A stretch of DNA of 64,000 nt, taken from Aliitabrizicola sp041905595. GTDB lineage: Bacteria > Pseudomonadota > Alphaproteobacteria > Rhodobacterales > Rhodobacteraceae. Position numbers and translations under genes: made by a program. Location of the stretch: contig JAYRKT010000027.1 of assembly GCA_041905595.1 (NCBI GenBank), positions 1 through 64,000 on the forward strand, in the 5' to 3' direction. Every line of letters starts with the position of its first letter. Positions within the stretch are counted from its first letter, which is position 1. This document shows positions 33,447 through 42,506 of the stretch, piece by piece. The notes beneath the pieces were generated by a model. The model was not told the origin of the DNA, did not search any database, and worked only from the letters and a program-made list of their open reading frames with translations.

Positions 33447-34712
33447 ATGAACATCCTCATCCTCGGCTCGGGCGGGCGGGAACATGCGCTGGCCTGGGCG
33501 GTCAGCCAAAACCCCAAGACCGACAAGCTGATCGTCGCGCCCGGAAATGCGGGGATCGCGCAGGTGGCTGAATGCGCGGCGCTCGACATCCTTGACGGCG
33601 CGGCGGTGGTCGCCTTCTGCGAGGAACAGGCGATCGACTTCGTCATTGTCGGGCCCGAGGCGCCGCTGGCGGCCGGGGTGGCAGACGCGACGCGGGCCGC
33701 GGGCATCCTGACCTTCGGGCCCTCGGCAGCGGCGGCGCGGCTTGAGGCATCGAAGGGCTTTACCAAGGAAATCTGCGATGCCTGCGGCGCCCCCACGGCC
33801 GCCTGGGCGCGCTTCACCGAGGCCGGGCCGGCGAAGGCCTATATCCGCGAAAAGGGTGCGCCGATCGTGGTCAAGGCCGACGGTCTTGCCGCGGGCAAGG
33901 GCGTGATCGTCGCGATGACCGAGGCCGAAGCGCTTGACGCCATCGACGAAATGTTCGGCGGCGGGTTCGGCGCGGCGGGGGCGGAGGTGGTGATCGAGGA
34001 GTTCATGGCGGGCGAGGAGGCGAGCTTCTTTGTCATGACCGATGGCGAGACCTGCCTGCCCGTCGGATCGGCGCAAGACCACAAGCGCGTCGGCGATGGT
34101 GATACAGGGCCGAATACCGGCGGCATGGGCGCCTATTCCCCGGCGCCGGTCCTGACCGAAATCCTCGCGAAACAGGCGCTGGACGAGATCGTCCTGCCGA
34201 CCGTGCGCGAGATGGCGCGGCGCGGCACGCCCTATCAGGGGGTGCTCTATGCTGGCCTGATGATCGAAAACGGCCGCGCCCGCCTCGTGGAATACAACGT
34301 CCGCTTCGGCGATCCGGAATGCCAGGTGCTGATGATGCGGCTTGGCGCGCAGGCGCTGGACCTGATGCTTGCCTGCGCAGAGGGAAGGCTGGCCGAGGCC
34401 AAGGTCAACTGGGCCGACGACCATGCCCTGACCGTCGTGATGGCGGCACAGGGCTATCCGGGCGACTACGCCAAGGGCAGCCAGATCCGTGGGCTGGAGG
34501 AACTGCCAGAGGACAGCCGCCACATGGTGTTCCACGCCGGCACCTCCGCGCGCGACGGGCAGATCGTGGCGAGTGGCGGGCGCGTTCTGAACGTGACCGC
34601 GCGCGGGGCGACGTTGAAGGAAGCGCAGGTTGAAGCCTATGGCATGGTCGACCGCATCGACTGGCCGGGCGGGTTCTGCCGCCGCGACATCGGCTGGCGG
34701 GCGCTGGCGTGA
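33447..34712 (+). CDS. purD: Phosphoribosylamine--glycine ligase
   Basis: Second step of de novo purine synthesis (GAR synthetase), ATP-grasp fold, 421 residues. The start MNILILGSGGREHALAW follows CCAGGAGCGGC. Other landmarks are GPEAPLAAGVAD, KADGLAAGKGVIVA, and the ATP-grasp metal segment EYNVRFGDPECQ. Its TGA overlaps the GTG start of the bestrophin gene by 4 bp. Confidence 0.97.
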   Translation: MNILILGSGGREHALAWAVSQNPKTDKLIVAPGNAGIAQVAECAALDILDGAAVVAFCEEQAIDFVIVGPEAPLAAGVADATRAAGILTFGPSAAAARLEASKGFTKEICDACGAPTAAWARFTEAGPAKAYIREKGAPIVVKADGLAAGKGVIVAMTEAEALDAIDEMFGGGFGAAGAEVVIEEFMAGEEASFFVMTDGETCLPVGSAQDHKRVGDGDTGPNTGGMGAYSPAPVLTEILAKQALDEIVLPTVREMARRGTPYQGVLYAGLMIENGRARLVEYNVRFGDPECQVLMMRLGAQALDLMLACAEGRLAEAKVNWADDHALTVVMAAQGYPGDYAKGSQIRGLEELPEDSRHMVFHAGTSARDGQIVASGGRVLNVTARGATLKEAQVEAYGMVDRIDWPGGFCRRDIGWRALA

Positions 34713-35611
34713 TCGTCCGGGAAAAACCCGGCCCGCTTGAACTGATTTCGGCGATGCGCGGCTCGGTGCTGCCGCATATCGCCGCCGAACTTTGTGTCGT
34801 CATCGGGTTTTCTGCCGCTCTCGTGGCCTTTGACACGCTGGTGCATCCGCTGCCGCACCTGTCGGCCACCCCTTTCGCGACCTTCGGCATCGCCCTGTCG
34901 CTATTCCTCGGGTTTCGCAACAACGCGGCCTATGACCGCTGGTGGGAGGCGCGCAAGCTCTGGGGCGGGCTGGTGGCCGACCTGCGCAGCCTCGCCCGCG
35001 AGGTGGACCTGTTCCTGCCAGCCGCCGCGCCGCGCCAGCGTATGCTGACCCTGGCGGTGGCCTTCCTGCATCTGCACCGACTGAATCTGCGCAAGGCCCC
35101 CGCCGACGATGCGACAAGGGCTGCGCTGGTCGAAGCCGGACCCGAACTGGCCGATGCATCCCATCCGCCCTGCGCCGCACTCGACCAGATGGGCCATCTT
35201 CTTGCCGCCGCGCGTCAGGACGGGCTGACCGATGGGTTCGGCGCCCGCGCGCTCTCGGCCCGGCTTGGCAGCATCGCGCTGAACCAGGCCGGCTGCGAAC
35301 GTATCGCCGTAACGCCGCTGCCCTATGTCTATTCGCTGCTGATCTACCGGACGATCTGGCTTTACTGCCTACTCGTCCCCTTCGCGATGATCGCCCCCGC
35401 CGGTTGGCTCGCCCCGGTCTTTGTCGGCATTGTCGCCTATGTATTCTTCGGTCTGGCGGAAGTGACCGAAGAGTTGGCCCATCCCTTCCAGGCCTCGCCG
35501 AACGGGCTTCCGCTCGACGCGATCTGCCGCACGGTCGAAATCAGCCTTGCGCCGCATCTGGGGCGGACGCCGCCGCCGCCCCTGTTGCCCGTCGACTTCC
35601 GGCTGGACTGA
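34709..35611 (+). CDS. Bestrophin family (UPF0187) ion channel-like membrane protein
   Basis: 300 residues starting with GTG (MIVREKPGPLELI). The family pattern is visible: TPFATFGIALSLFLGFRNNAAYDRWWEARKLWG in two overlapping windows (about residues 51-85), PLPYVYSLLIYR near 210, and EELAHPFQ, the conserved acidic/aromatic motif before the C-terminus. Bacterial homologues form pentameric ion channels. Start overlaps the purD stop (GTGA), so translation is coupled, though no functional relation to purine synthesis is apparent. A hairpin follows. Confidence 0.88.
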   Translation: MIVREKPGPLELISAMRGSVLPHIAAELCVVIGFSAALVAFDTLVHPLPHLSATPFATFGIALSLFLGFRNNAAYDRWWEARKLWGGLVADLRSLAREVDLFLPAAAPRQRMLTLAVAFLHLHRLNLRKAPADDATRAALVEAGPELADASHPPCAALDQMGHLLAAARQDGLTDGFGARALSARLGSIALNQAGCERIAVTPLPYVYSLLIYRTIWLYCLLVPFAMIAPAGWLAPVFVGIVAYVFFGLAEVTEELAHPFQASPNGLPLDAICRTVEISLAPHLGRTPPPPLLPVDFRLD

Positions 35612-35619
35612 CCCGGCCT

Positions 35620-35657
35620 CCCTCGGCCCCTCGCGAGGATCGGGAGCGGGCCGAGGG
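35620..35657. terminator. Bidirectional hairpin between bestrophin and pyruvate-kinase-like genes
   Basis: CCCTCGGCCC and GGGCCGAGGG form a perfect 10-bp stem around an 18-nt loop, placed between the convergent stops of the two genes. No U tract on either side. Confidence 0.55.
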
Positions 35658-35663
35658 GTGGCA

Positions 35664-37169
35664 TCAGCCGCCCCAGGCCTTGAGCTGCACCAGCCGCGCC
35701 GACTTCTTCATCTGGTGGCGGTCCATACGGCCGAGGATACCGCGCAGGAAGCGCACCGCTTCGACCGCATGTGGCCCCTTGTTCAGCATCACGCATTCGG
35801 CGCGCTGGCCCATGGCGGCGTCGGTGACTTCGGCGCGGGTGGCCTGCCCATCCTTGACCATCCCTTCCAGCACCTGGGTCGCCCAGATCACCGGCACCTG
35901 CGCCGCCTCGCACAGCCACAGGATTTCCTCCTGGACCTCTGACAGCCGCTCGAATCCGATCTCGACGGCCAGGTCTCCGCGCGCGATCATCACGCCGACC
36001 GGCAGGCGCCCTCCGGCCGCGATGATCAGATCCGGCAGGTTGCGCAGGCCAAGGGGCGTCTCGATCTTCAGGATGATAGCCGGCATCCGCCCGTCTTCGG
36101 CGCGCTTTTCCATCTCGTCGATCAGCATGTGGACGTCGTCGACCGTCTGGACGAAGGAAAACGAAACCATGTCAGCCTGCGCGACCACCACGTCCAGAGC
36201 GGCAATGTCGTCTTCGGTCAGCGCGGAAACCCGCAGGTCTGCCCCCGGCAGGTTGACGCCCTTCTCCGGCTTCAGACGCATTCCTTTTTCCGGAGCGCGG
36301 GTCACCTCGAGCAGCGCATGGCTGTCCGGCCGGTGCACAACCTTGGCCCAGAGCTTGCCGTCATCCACCGAGATTTCCGCGCCAACCTCAAGCGCCTCGA
36401 ACAAGGCCGGATGGCTGAGGGTGGCGCAGACCACCTTGTGCGGTCCGCCCAGCAAAGAACCGGCAATTGCAAAGCGATCGCCGGGCAGGAACCGGTGCTT
36501 GTGATCCTTCGAGACGGACTCGATGCGGAATTTTGGTCCGCCCAGGTCCATCGAAATGGGGACCCGGCGACCGGCACCGCTGGCCGCCTGACGAACCCTG
36601 GCGATCATGGCCAGCCAGATCTCGGGTCGATCATGAGCACAATTGATGCGCACGCAGTCCATCCCCGCCTGCACCAGGTCGCGGATCAGGTCAGGGTCGT
36701 CGGCCGCCTCGGAGGGCAGAGTCACCATGACCCGGGTCTGCGGCCCGTCGGTGCCGGCCCCGAACAGCTCGTCCCGCCGCGCGTCCAGCAGGCCACGCTC
36801 GCCGCTGATCGCCTCGGGCGGTGGGAAGACCGGGCCTTCCTCACCCGCGATGGCGGCAAGCGCGGCGATCACCGCGTCGACCGAGGGGCGCACATGGCCG
36901 TCGAGCCGCCCGAGCGTCGACAGCCCGAACTCGGTCAGGCGCGGCTGCAGCGCTGTCAGGTCCATCCGCCGCAGCGCCAGCCAGTCGGCGAGGTTGACGG
37001 CCGATGCCCGGAATTCCTCGCGGCGGATGCCTGGCCCCCACTGGTCCATGCGACGATCGGACACCCGGACCAACGCCTCGCGCATCGAGCGCAGATCCGA
37101 CAGGAGCTGACGCGCCTCTTCCAGCCGAAGGGTGTGGCTGGGCGTGGTCGGGAATGTCATGTGGGTCAC
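35664..37169 (-). CDS. Pyruvate-kinase-like protein with N-terminal extension
   Basis: About 501 residues; GTG (VTHMTFPTTP) is taken as start because AGAGAG lies 8 nt upstream, with ATG 9 nt later as alternative. An unusual N-terminal ~130 residues precede a PK barrel: DLVQAGMDCVRINCAHD, MDLGGPKFRIE, ILKIETPLGLRNL (catalytic Lys region), MIARGDLAVEIG and VIWATQVLEGM. The usual LSGETA reads LNKGPHA, and the C-terminal allosteric domain is missing. This matches an atypical PK branch. Whether it phosphorylates ADP from PEP is uncertain. It is divergent from lysC. An inverted repeat GATGGGCG/CGCCCATC (37184-37218) lies in its leader. Confidence 0.8.
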   Translation of the reverse strand: MTHMTFPTTPSHTLRLEEARQLLSDLRSMREALVRVSDRRMDQWGPGIRREEFRASAVNLADWLALRRMDLTALQPRLTEFGLSTLGRLDGHVRPSVDAVIAALAAIAGEEGPVFPPPEAISGERGLLDARRDELFGAGTDGPQTRVMVTLPSEAADDPDLIRDLVQAGMDCVRINCAHDRPEIWLAMIARVRQAASGAGRRVPISMDLGGPKFRIESVSKDHKHRFLPGDRFAIAGSLLGGPHKVVCATLSHPALFEALEVGAEISVDDGKLWAKVVHRPDSHALLEVTRAPEKGMRLKPEKGVNLPGADLRVSALTEDDIAALDVVVAQADMVSFSFVQTVDDVHMLIDEMEKRAEDGRMPAIILKIETPLGLRNLPDLIIAAGGRLPVGVMIARGDLAVEIGFERLSEVQEEILWLCEAAQVPVIWATQVLEGMVKDGQATRAEVTDAAMGQRAECVMLNKGPHAVEAVRFLRGILGRMDRHQMKKSARLVQLKAWGG

Positions 37170-37355
37170 GGTCGGATCTCTCTGATGGGCGGCTGCCACA
37201 ACCCTATTATCGCCCATCATGAAGGTCGGGTGACAGTCAGATTGACGCGACGGGAAATGTCGCCGCACTTCCCCTTGCGCCCCCTGCCCCGCCCGCATAA
37301 GAAGCGGTCGATTTTTCGGGCTTTTCCGAAACGGGAACTGGCACGGAGGGCGTTC

Positions 37356-38603
37356 ATGCCGCTTCTGGTGATGAAATTCGGGGGAACCTCGGTGGCCGAT
37401 CTCGGCCGCATCAAGAATGCCGCCCTGAAAGTCAAACGGGAAGTCGAGCGCGGCTATGACGTCATCGTCATCGTCTCGGCCATGTCGGGCAAGACCAACG
37501 AGTTGGTCGGCTGGGTCGAGCAGACCTCGCCCCTGTTCGACGCCCGTGAATATGACGCGGTCGTCTCCTCGGGCGAGAACGTCACCGCCGGCCTGATGGC
37601 GCTGACGCTGCAGGAGATGGACGTGCCGGCGCGCAGCTGGCAGGGCTGGCAGGTGCCGATCCAGACGACAAGCGCCCATTCCGCGGCCCGCTTCGTCGAC
37701 ATCCCGCGCGACAACATCGACGCCAAGTTCGCCGAGGGCTTCAAGGTCGCGGTCGTGGCCGGCTTCCAGGGCGTCAGCCCCGAGGGCCGGATCACCACGC
37801 TTGGGCGCGGTGGTTCCGACACGACCGCCGTCGCCTTCGCCGCCGCCTTCGGCGCGGAACGCTGCGACATCTACACCGACGTTGACGGCGTCTATACCAC
37901 CGACCCGCGCATCACCTCAAAGGCCCGCAAGCTCGAGAAGATCGCCTTCGAGGAAATGCTCGAACTCGCAAGCCTTGGCGCCAAGGTGCTGCAGACCCGC
38001 TCGGTCGAGCTGGCGATGCGCTACAAGGTGCGGCTGCGCGTCCTGTCCTCGTTCGAGGACACTGACGAGAACTCTGGAACCCTGGTCTGCGACGAGGAGG
38101 ATATCATGGAATCGAAAGCCGTCTCGGGCGTCGCCTATTCGCGCGACGAAGCAAAGATGACCCTCGTCAAGGTGCAGGACCGCCCCGGCATCGCCGCTGC
38201 GATCTTCGGTCCACTGGCCGAGGCGGGCGTGAACGTCGACATGATCGTCCAGAACATCTCGGAACTGGCCGATGGCGGCGCCTATACCGACATGACCTTC
38301 TCCTGCCCCACCAACCAGGTGATGCGCGCCCAGAAGGCGATGGAGGATGCCCGGGCATCCGGTGCGGTGAACTATTCGGATCTGGTCGTGGATACCGATG
38401 TTGCCAAGATCTCGGTCGTCGGCATCGGCATGCGCAGCCATGCGGGCGTAGCTGCGACGATGTTCAAGGCGCTGGCCGCCGAGAACATCAACATCAAGGT
38501 CATCACCACGTCCGAGATCAAGATTTCCGTGCTGGTCGACCGGAAATACATGGAACTCGCCGTGCAGGCGCTGCACGACGCGTTCCAGCTCGAAAAGGTC
38601 TGA
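37356..38603 (+). CDS. lysC: Aspartate kinase
   Basis: First step of the aspartate pathway toward Lys, Met and Thr. 415 residues. The start MPLLVMKFGGTSVAD follows CGGAGGG. Catalytic segments are VSAMSGKTNEL, SSGENVTAGLMAL and GRGGSDTTAVAFAAAF; two ACT domains follow (LVKVQDRPGIAAAIFGPLAEAG and SVVGIGMRSHAGVAATMFKAL), the site of end-product control. It pairs functionally with thrC and metZ in the window. Confidence 0.97.
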   Translation: MPLLVMKFGGTSVADLGRIKNAALKVKREVERGYDVIVIVSAMSGKTNELVGWVEQTSPLFDAREYDAVVSSGENVTAGLMALTLQEMDVPARSWQGWQVPIQTTSAHSAARFVDIPRDNIDAKFAEGFKVAVVAGFQGVSPEGRITTLGRGGSDTTAVAFAAAFGAERCDIYTDVDGVYTTDPRITSKARKLEKIAFEEMLELASLGAKVLQTRSVELAMRYKVRLRVLSSFEDTDENSGTLVCDEEDIMESKAVSGVAYSRDEAKMTLVKVQDRPGIAAAIFGPLAEAGVNVDMIVQNISELADGGAYTDMTFSCPTNQVMRAQKAMEDARASGAVNYSDLVVDTDVAKISVVGIGMRSHAGVAATMFKALAAENINIKVITTSEIKISVLVDRKYMELAVQALHDAFQLEKV

Positions 38604-38798
38604 CGCGGCGCGGGCCCCAGATTTCTCCGAAGAAGTTTGCCAAGAGCCTTCGAGAGCTTTGGGGCCGCCGCTTCATGCAACCGGCGCGCGAAGTTCTGCC
38701 GGTTCGGCCGCGATTGCCGTTTCCACTTTCGAGACGATGTGCTCTAACCTGCCCGTAACGCCCCGGAAATTGTGCCGGGCCGAGGGACCGAAGGACCG

Positions 38799-41042
38799 AT
38801 GGCCGACCGCAGCGATACCGAGAGCCGCAAGCTGCTGCGCCGACTGCGCGATTCCCTCGCCGAGCCCGGCCAGGGGCAGGAACGGCTCGACCGGATCACC
38901 CACCTGATCGCGGACTCCATGGGCACTGAAGTGTGCTCGATCTACCTCTTCCGCGACGAGGAAACGCTGGAACTTTGCGCCACCGAAGGGCTGAAGCGCG
39001 AGGCCGTCCATAAGACGCGGATGAAGCTGGGCGAGGGCCTTGTCGGCCGCGTGGCCCGCACCGCCTCGCCGGTGAACACCGGCAACGCCCCGGGCGAAAA
39101 AGGCTTCCGCTTCATGCCGGAGACGGGGGAAGAGATCTATTCCTCGTTCCTTGGCGTGCCGATCCAGCGGGTGGGTGAACGGCTGGGCGTCCTTGTCGTG
39201 CAGTCCAAGACCGCACGCGAGTTCTCAGAAGACGAAGTCTATGCGCTTGAGGTCGTGGCCATGGTGCTGGCCGAGATGACCGAGCTTGGCGCTTTCACCG
39301 GCGACGGCGACGGAATGACTGCGCTGCACCGCCGCCCGGTCATCTATCGCGGCGCGACTGGCCAGGAAGGCGCCGCCGAAGGGCGGGTCTGGCTGCACGA
39401 GCCACGAGTGGTCGTCACCAACCCCGTCGCCGACGACCCGGTGGCCGAGATCGAGCGCCTGCGCGCCGCTGTCCAGCACCTGCGCGTCTCGATCGACGAC
39501 CTTCTGTCGGTCGAGCATCTCGACAAGGACCAGAAGGCGGTGCTCGAGGCCTACCGCATGTTCGCCAATTCGCGCGGCTGGTCCAAGCGGATGGAAGAGG
39601 ACATCGAGGCCGGCCTGTCCGCCGAAGCAGCCGTCGAAAAGGAACAGTCGCTGACCCGCTCGCGGATGGAGCAGGTCGCCGACGCCTATCTGCGGGAACG
39701 CCTGTCTGACCTTGACGACATTTCGAACCGGCTGCTGCGCATCCTGACCGGCCAAGGCAAGGATACCGGCGCCGAGATGCCGGACAACCCGATCCTCGTC
39801 GCGCGCAACATCGGGCCCGGCGAGCTTCTGGAATATGGGCGCAAGTTGCGCGGCGTCGTACTTGAGGAAGGTTCCGTCGGCAGCCACGCCGCCGTCGTCG
39901 CGCGGGCCCTGGCAATCCCTCTGGTCATCCATGCCGAACGCATCAAGTCCGAGGCGCTGAACGGCGACCCGATTCTGGTCGATGGCGATCAGGGCGTCGT
40001 TCACCTGCGCCCGGAAGAGACGATCACCCGGGCCTTCCGAGACAAGATCGCCATGCAGGCCGAGGCGCAGAAGCGCTACGCCTCGCTCAAGGGCCTGCCG
40101 GCGCAGTCGAAATGCGGCACGATCATCCAGCTGCACATGAATGCGGGGCTGATGGCCGACCTGCCCAGCCTCGAAGGCTCGGGCGCCGAGGGCGTCGGCC
40201 TGTTCCGGACCGAGCTGCAGTTCCTGATCCGCAGCCAGATGCCGCGCCGGGCCGAACTGGTGGCGATCTATTCGCGGGTCATGGACGCCGCGAAGGGCCG
40301 CCGCGTCGCCTTCCGGACGCTCGACATCGGCTCGGACAAGGTGCTGCCCTACATGAAGCCGCAGGACGAGCCGAACCCGGCGATGGGCTGGCGGGCGATC
40401 CGTGTGGGTCTCGACAAGCCCGGCGTTTTGCGGATGCAGTTGCAGGCTCTGGTCCGGGCGGCCAATGGACGTCCGTTGGCGGTGATGTTCCCGTTCATCG
40501 CCCAGATGGACGAATTCGCGACGGCCCGCAGCCACCTCCTGCGAGAGATCCATCGCGAGCGCTCGCTTGGCCATCCGGTGCCGGAAAAGATCGAGATCGG
40601 CGCGATGCTCGAAACGCCGTCGCTGGCCTATGCGCCGCGCGCCTTCTTCGAGCTGGTCGATTTCGTCTCGATCGGCGGCAATGACCTGAAGCAGTTCTTT
40701 TTCGCCGCAGACCGCGAGAACGAACTGGTGCGCCGCCGCTACGACACGCTCGACACGGCCTTTCTCCAGTTCCTCTCCCATGTCGTCGGCCGCTGCGCCG
40801 AAACCGGCACGCCGCTCTCCTTCTGCGGCGAGGATGCCGGCCGGCCGATCGAGGCGCTCGCCTTCGCGGCGATGGGGTTCCGGATGCTGTCGATGCGGCC
40901 CGCCTCGATCGGCCCGGTCAAGGCGCTCTTGCGCCGGGTCGACCTGCGCGAGGTGCGGGCTGTGATCGACAAGGCGTTGGCGGAAGGTGCGGTCTCGGCC
41001 CGGCCGGCGCTGATGGAGTGGCTGTCCACCCAGCCGGAGTGA
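38799..41042 (+). CDS. ptsP: Phosphoenolpyruvate-protein phosphotransferase PtsP (EI-Ntr)
   Basis: 747 residues: an N-terminal GAF domain (about 25-165, with VCSIYLFRDEE and FLGVPIQ), then PTS enzyme I. The phospho-accepting His363 is in GSHAAVVARALAIP, and the PEP barrel has GLFRTELQFL, RTLDIGSDKVLPY, GAMLETPSLA, SIGGNDLKQFFFAADREN and CGEDAGRP. EI-Ntr starts the nitrogen-type PTS relay (NPr, EIIA-Ntr), which signals nutrient state. Start chosen at MADRSDTESRKLL. It follows lysC by 195 bp. A GC hairpin/repeat follows. Confidence 0.96.
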   Translation: MADRSDTESRKLLRRLRDSLAEPGQGQERLDRITHLIADSMGTEVCSIYLFRDEETLELCATEGLKREAVHKTRMKLGEGLVGRVARTASPVNTGNAPGEKGFRFMPETGEEIYSSFLGVPIQRVGERLGVLVVQSKTAREFSEDEVYALEVVAMVLAEMTELGAFTGDGDGMTALHRRPVIYRGATGQEGAAEGRVWLHEPRVVVTNPVADDPVAEIERLRAAVQHLRVSIDDLLSVEHLDKDQKAVLEAYRMFANSRGWSKRMEEDIEAGLSAEAAVEKEQSLTRSRMEQVADAYLRERLSDLDDISNRLLRILTGQGKDTGAEMPDNPILVARNIGPGELLEYGRKLRGVVLEEGSVGSHAAVVARALAIPLVIHAERIKSEALNGDPILVDGDQGVVHLRPEETITRAFRDKIAMQAEAQKRYASLKGLPAQSKCGTIIQLHMNAGLMADLPSLEGSGAEGVGLFRTELQFLIRSQMPRRAELVAIYSRVMDAAKGRRVAFRTLDIGSDKVLPYMKPQDEPNPAMGWRAIRVGLDKPGVLRMQLQALVRAANGRPLAVMFPFIAQMDEFATARSHLLREIHRERSLGHPVPEKIEIGAMLETPSLAYAPRAFFELVDFVSIGGNDLKQFFFAADRENELVRRRYDTLDTAFLQFLSHVVGRCAETGTPLSFCGEDAGRPIEALAFAAMGFRMLSMRPASIGPVKALLRRVDLREVRAVIDKALAEGAVSARPALMEWLSTQPE

Positions 41043-41059
41043 CAGTGGTATCTGCGGAC

Positions 41060-41120
41060 GGGGGGCTGTCTGCCCCCCGCGGCCTTCGGCCTCCCCCCGA
41101 GGATATTTGCGAACAGAAGA
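41060..41120. repeat. Intergenic hairpin-plus-box repeat after ptsP
   Basis: A perfect hairpin GGGGGGC-TGTCT-GCCCCCC (41060-41078) is followed by GCGGCCTTCGGCC and the box CTCCCCCCGAGGATATTTGC (41091-41110) with AACAGAAGAAG. The box matches two copies between glyS and the PPDK-like gene. Here the element lies 18 bp past the ptsP stop and runs to the convergent EcsC gene, so it may serve as terminator for either. Confidence 0.75.
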
Positions 41121-41123
41121 AGC

Positions 41124-41891
41124 TCAGGACCGCGTGATCTGCGGGGCCTCGACAGCCTTGCCGAACGCCGCAAGCACGGGTTCGACTCCGTGCCGCTCCG
41201 CTAGCTTCAGCAGGCCGAAGCGGACATGGGCGATCTCGCGGTAATAGCCGATGAAGGCGGCGTTGAGCGCTGCGCCTGAGACGGCGCCCAGAACCGGGAC
41301 CGATTGCGCCATGAGCTTCGGACCGAGGGCGGCGACCAGGCGAGGCACGGTCGAGGCGAGAACCTTTTGCAGGGCCGGGCCGGTGACCGCGAGCCGGGCG
41401 CCTAGGAAACCGGTATTTACCCCGTCATCGCTGGACAACGGGCTGCCGGCAGCGAAGACCTGAATTGCCTCGAGCCGCGTCGCGGCATCGTCCGGATCGA
41501 AGCCCTCCTCGGCGGCGGCGCGACGGATCGCATGGAGCATCACCGTGATGGTCACCGGCAGTTCCGCAATCGAGGTGGCAAGTCCGCCCGCACCGCCCGC
41601 CGCGCCGGTGAGAACAGCCAGGGCCATCGGCCCGCGCGGGCCGAGATCCGGGGCAAGACGACCGGTTGCCGCGACACGGTAGCCGCGATCGAGGGCGGTG
41701 CGCGTCACTGTCTCGATCCGGCTCCGCACCTCGGCGGGCAGGGCTGCAAAGGCATCCTCGGCGCGGCCGCCTAGCCGGTTCATCAGCTTCATGACCGGCC
41801 CATTGGCCCGACGGAACCGCAGGGCCAGCCGCGCGATGTCCGGCGCGGGATCGTCAAGAACGGCAGGGAGTGCGGGATGAGTGCGATCCAT
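41124..41891 (-). CDS. EcsC family protein
   Basis: 255 residues starting MDRTHPALPAVL. The core has the EcsC pattern: VMKLMNRLGGRAEDAFAALP, a long Ala/Gly-rich amphipathic centre (LTGAAGGAGGLATSIAELPVTITVMLHAIRRAA), IQVFAAG and VPVLGAVSGAALNAAFIGYY. EcsC was named from Bacillus ABC transport mutants and its biochemical role is unknown. The frame is open upstream across the GNAT gene but codon content there is shadow. Monocistronic between a repeat element and a GNAT gene. Confidence 0.87.
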   Translation of the reverse strand: MDRTHPALPAVLDDPAPDIARLALRFRRANGPVMKLMNRLGGRAEDAFAALPAEVRSRIETVTRTALDRGYRVAATGRLAPDLGPRGPMALAVLTGAAGGAGGLATSIAELPVTITVMLHAIRRAAAEEGFDPDDAATRLEAIQVFAAGSPLSSDDGVNTGFLGARLAVTGPALQKVLASTVPRLVAALGPKLMAQSVPVLGAVSGAALNAAFIGYYREIAHVRFGLLKLAERHGVEPVLAAFGKAVEAPQITRS

Positions 41892-41938
41892 GGGCAAGAA
41901 GGTAGGGCCTGACCAGCCTTGCCGCAATGGCGCTGCGC

Positions 41939-42424
41939 TCAGTCGGCTTTTTCGACCTGCCCGCCAACGCCGTGCCAGGCGCCGGGCGACAACTCCAGCC
42001 CCAGAACCCGGTCGGGGTTGGTGGGCGGCGGCATGAACACGCCTTCGAGCTTGCGGAAGCCAAAGCGCGAATAGTAGGGCGCGTCGCCGACCAGCATGAC
42101 CCGGCTCCAGCCAAGGCGGCGCGCCTCGGCCAGCGTTTCGTGGATGAGCAGGCCGCCAAGCCCCTCCCCCTGGCGCGTCGGGTGAACGGCGACGGGACCG
42201 AGAAGAAGCACATCCCGCCCCCCGACCCTGACCGGCCAATAACGGATCGCGGCGGCTAGCACGCCATCGTCGTCGCGCAGGACATGGCAGAGCGAACGCA
42301 CGGTCGGCACTCCGTCGCGCAGGCGGTAGGAGGACAGGGCGGTGCGCCCCGGCGCGAAGCAGAGGTCGAGCAGCGCCTCTACCTCCCACCAGTCCTCTGC
42401 CGTTTCCTCTTCCAGCCGGTACAC
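41939..42424 (-). CDS. GNAT family N-acetyltransferase
   Basis: 161 residues. The acetyl-CoA loop VHPTRQGEGLGGLLIHETL (motif A, about residues 81-99) and the YYSRFGF segment near 120 are typical of YhbS-like GNATs. Substrate unknown. It is divergent from a flavin reductase gene, with 82 bp between starts; no regulatory site was recognised there. Confidence 0.85.
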   Translation of the reverse strand: MYRLEEETAEDWWEVEALLDLCFAPGRTALSSYRLRDGVPTVRSLCHVLRDDDGVLAAAIRYWPVRVGGRDVLLLGPVAVHPTRQGEGLGGLLIHETLAEARRLGWSRVMLVGDAPYYSRFGFRKLEGVFMPPPTNPDRVLGLELSPGAWHGVGGQVEKAD

Positions 42425-42506
42425 CGGAATCTCCCGCCTTTTCCGCTGGATGCGCCCCTAGCACGCGCTAAGGTCACTTTCAAACCGAACCCGACCGGAC
42501 CGCATC

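Noticed and set aside
36129..37355. Open frame upstream of and in frame with lysC
   Set aside because: It is antisense to the pyruvate-kinase-like gene; aspartate kinase begins at MPLLVMKFGG with a good ribosome site.
38613..38666. GGCCCCA/TGGGGCC inverted repeat after lysC
   Set aside because: Seven-base arms around a loop of about 40 nt without a T tract; too weak to call a terminator.
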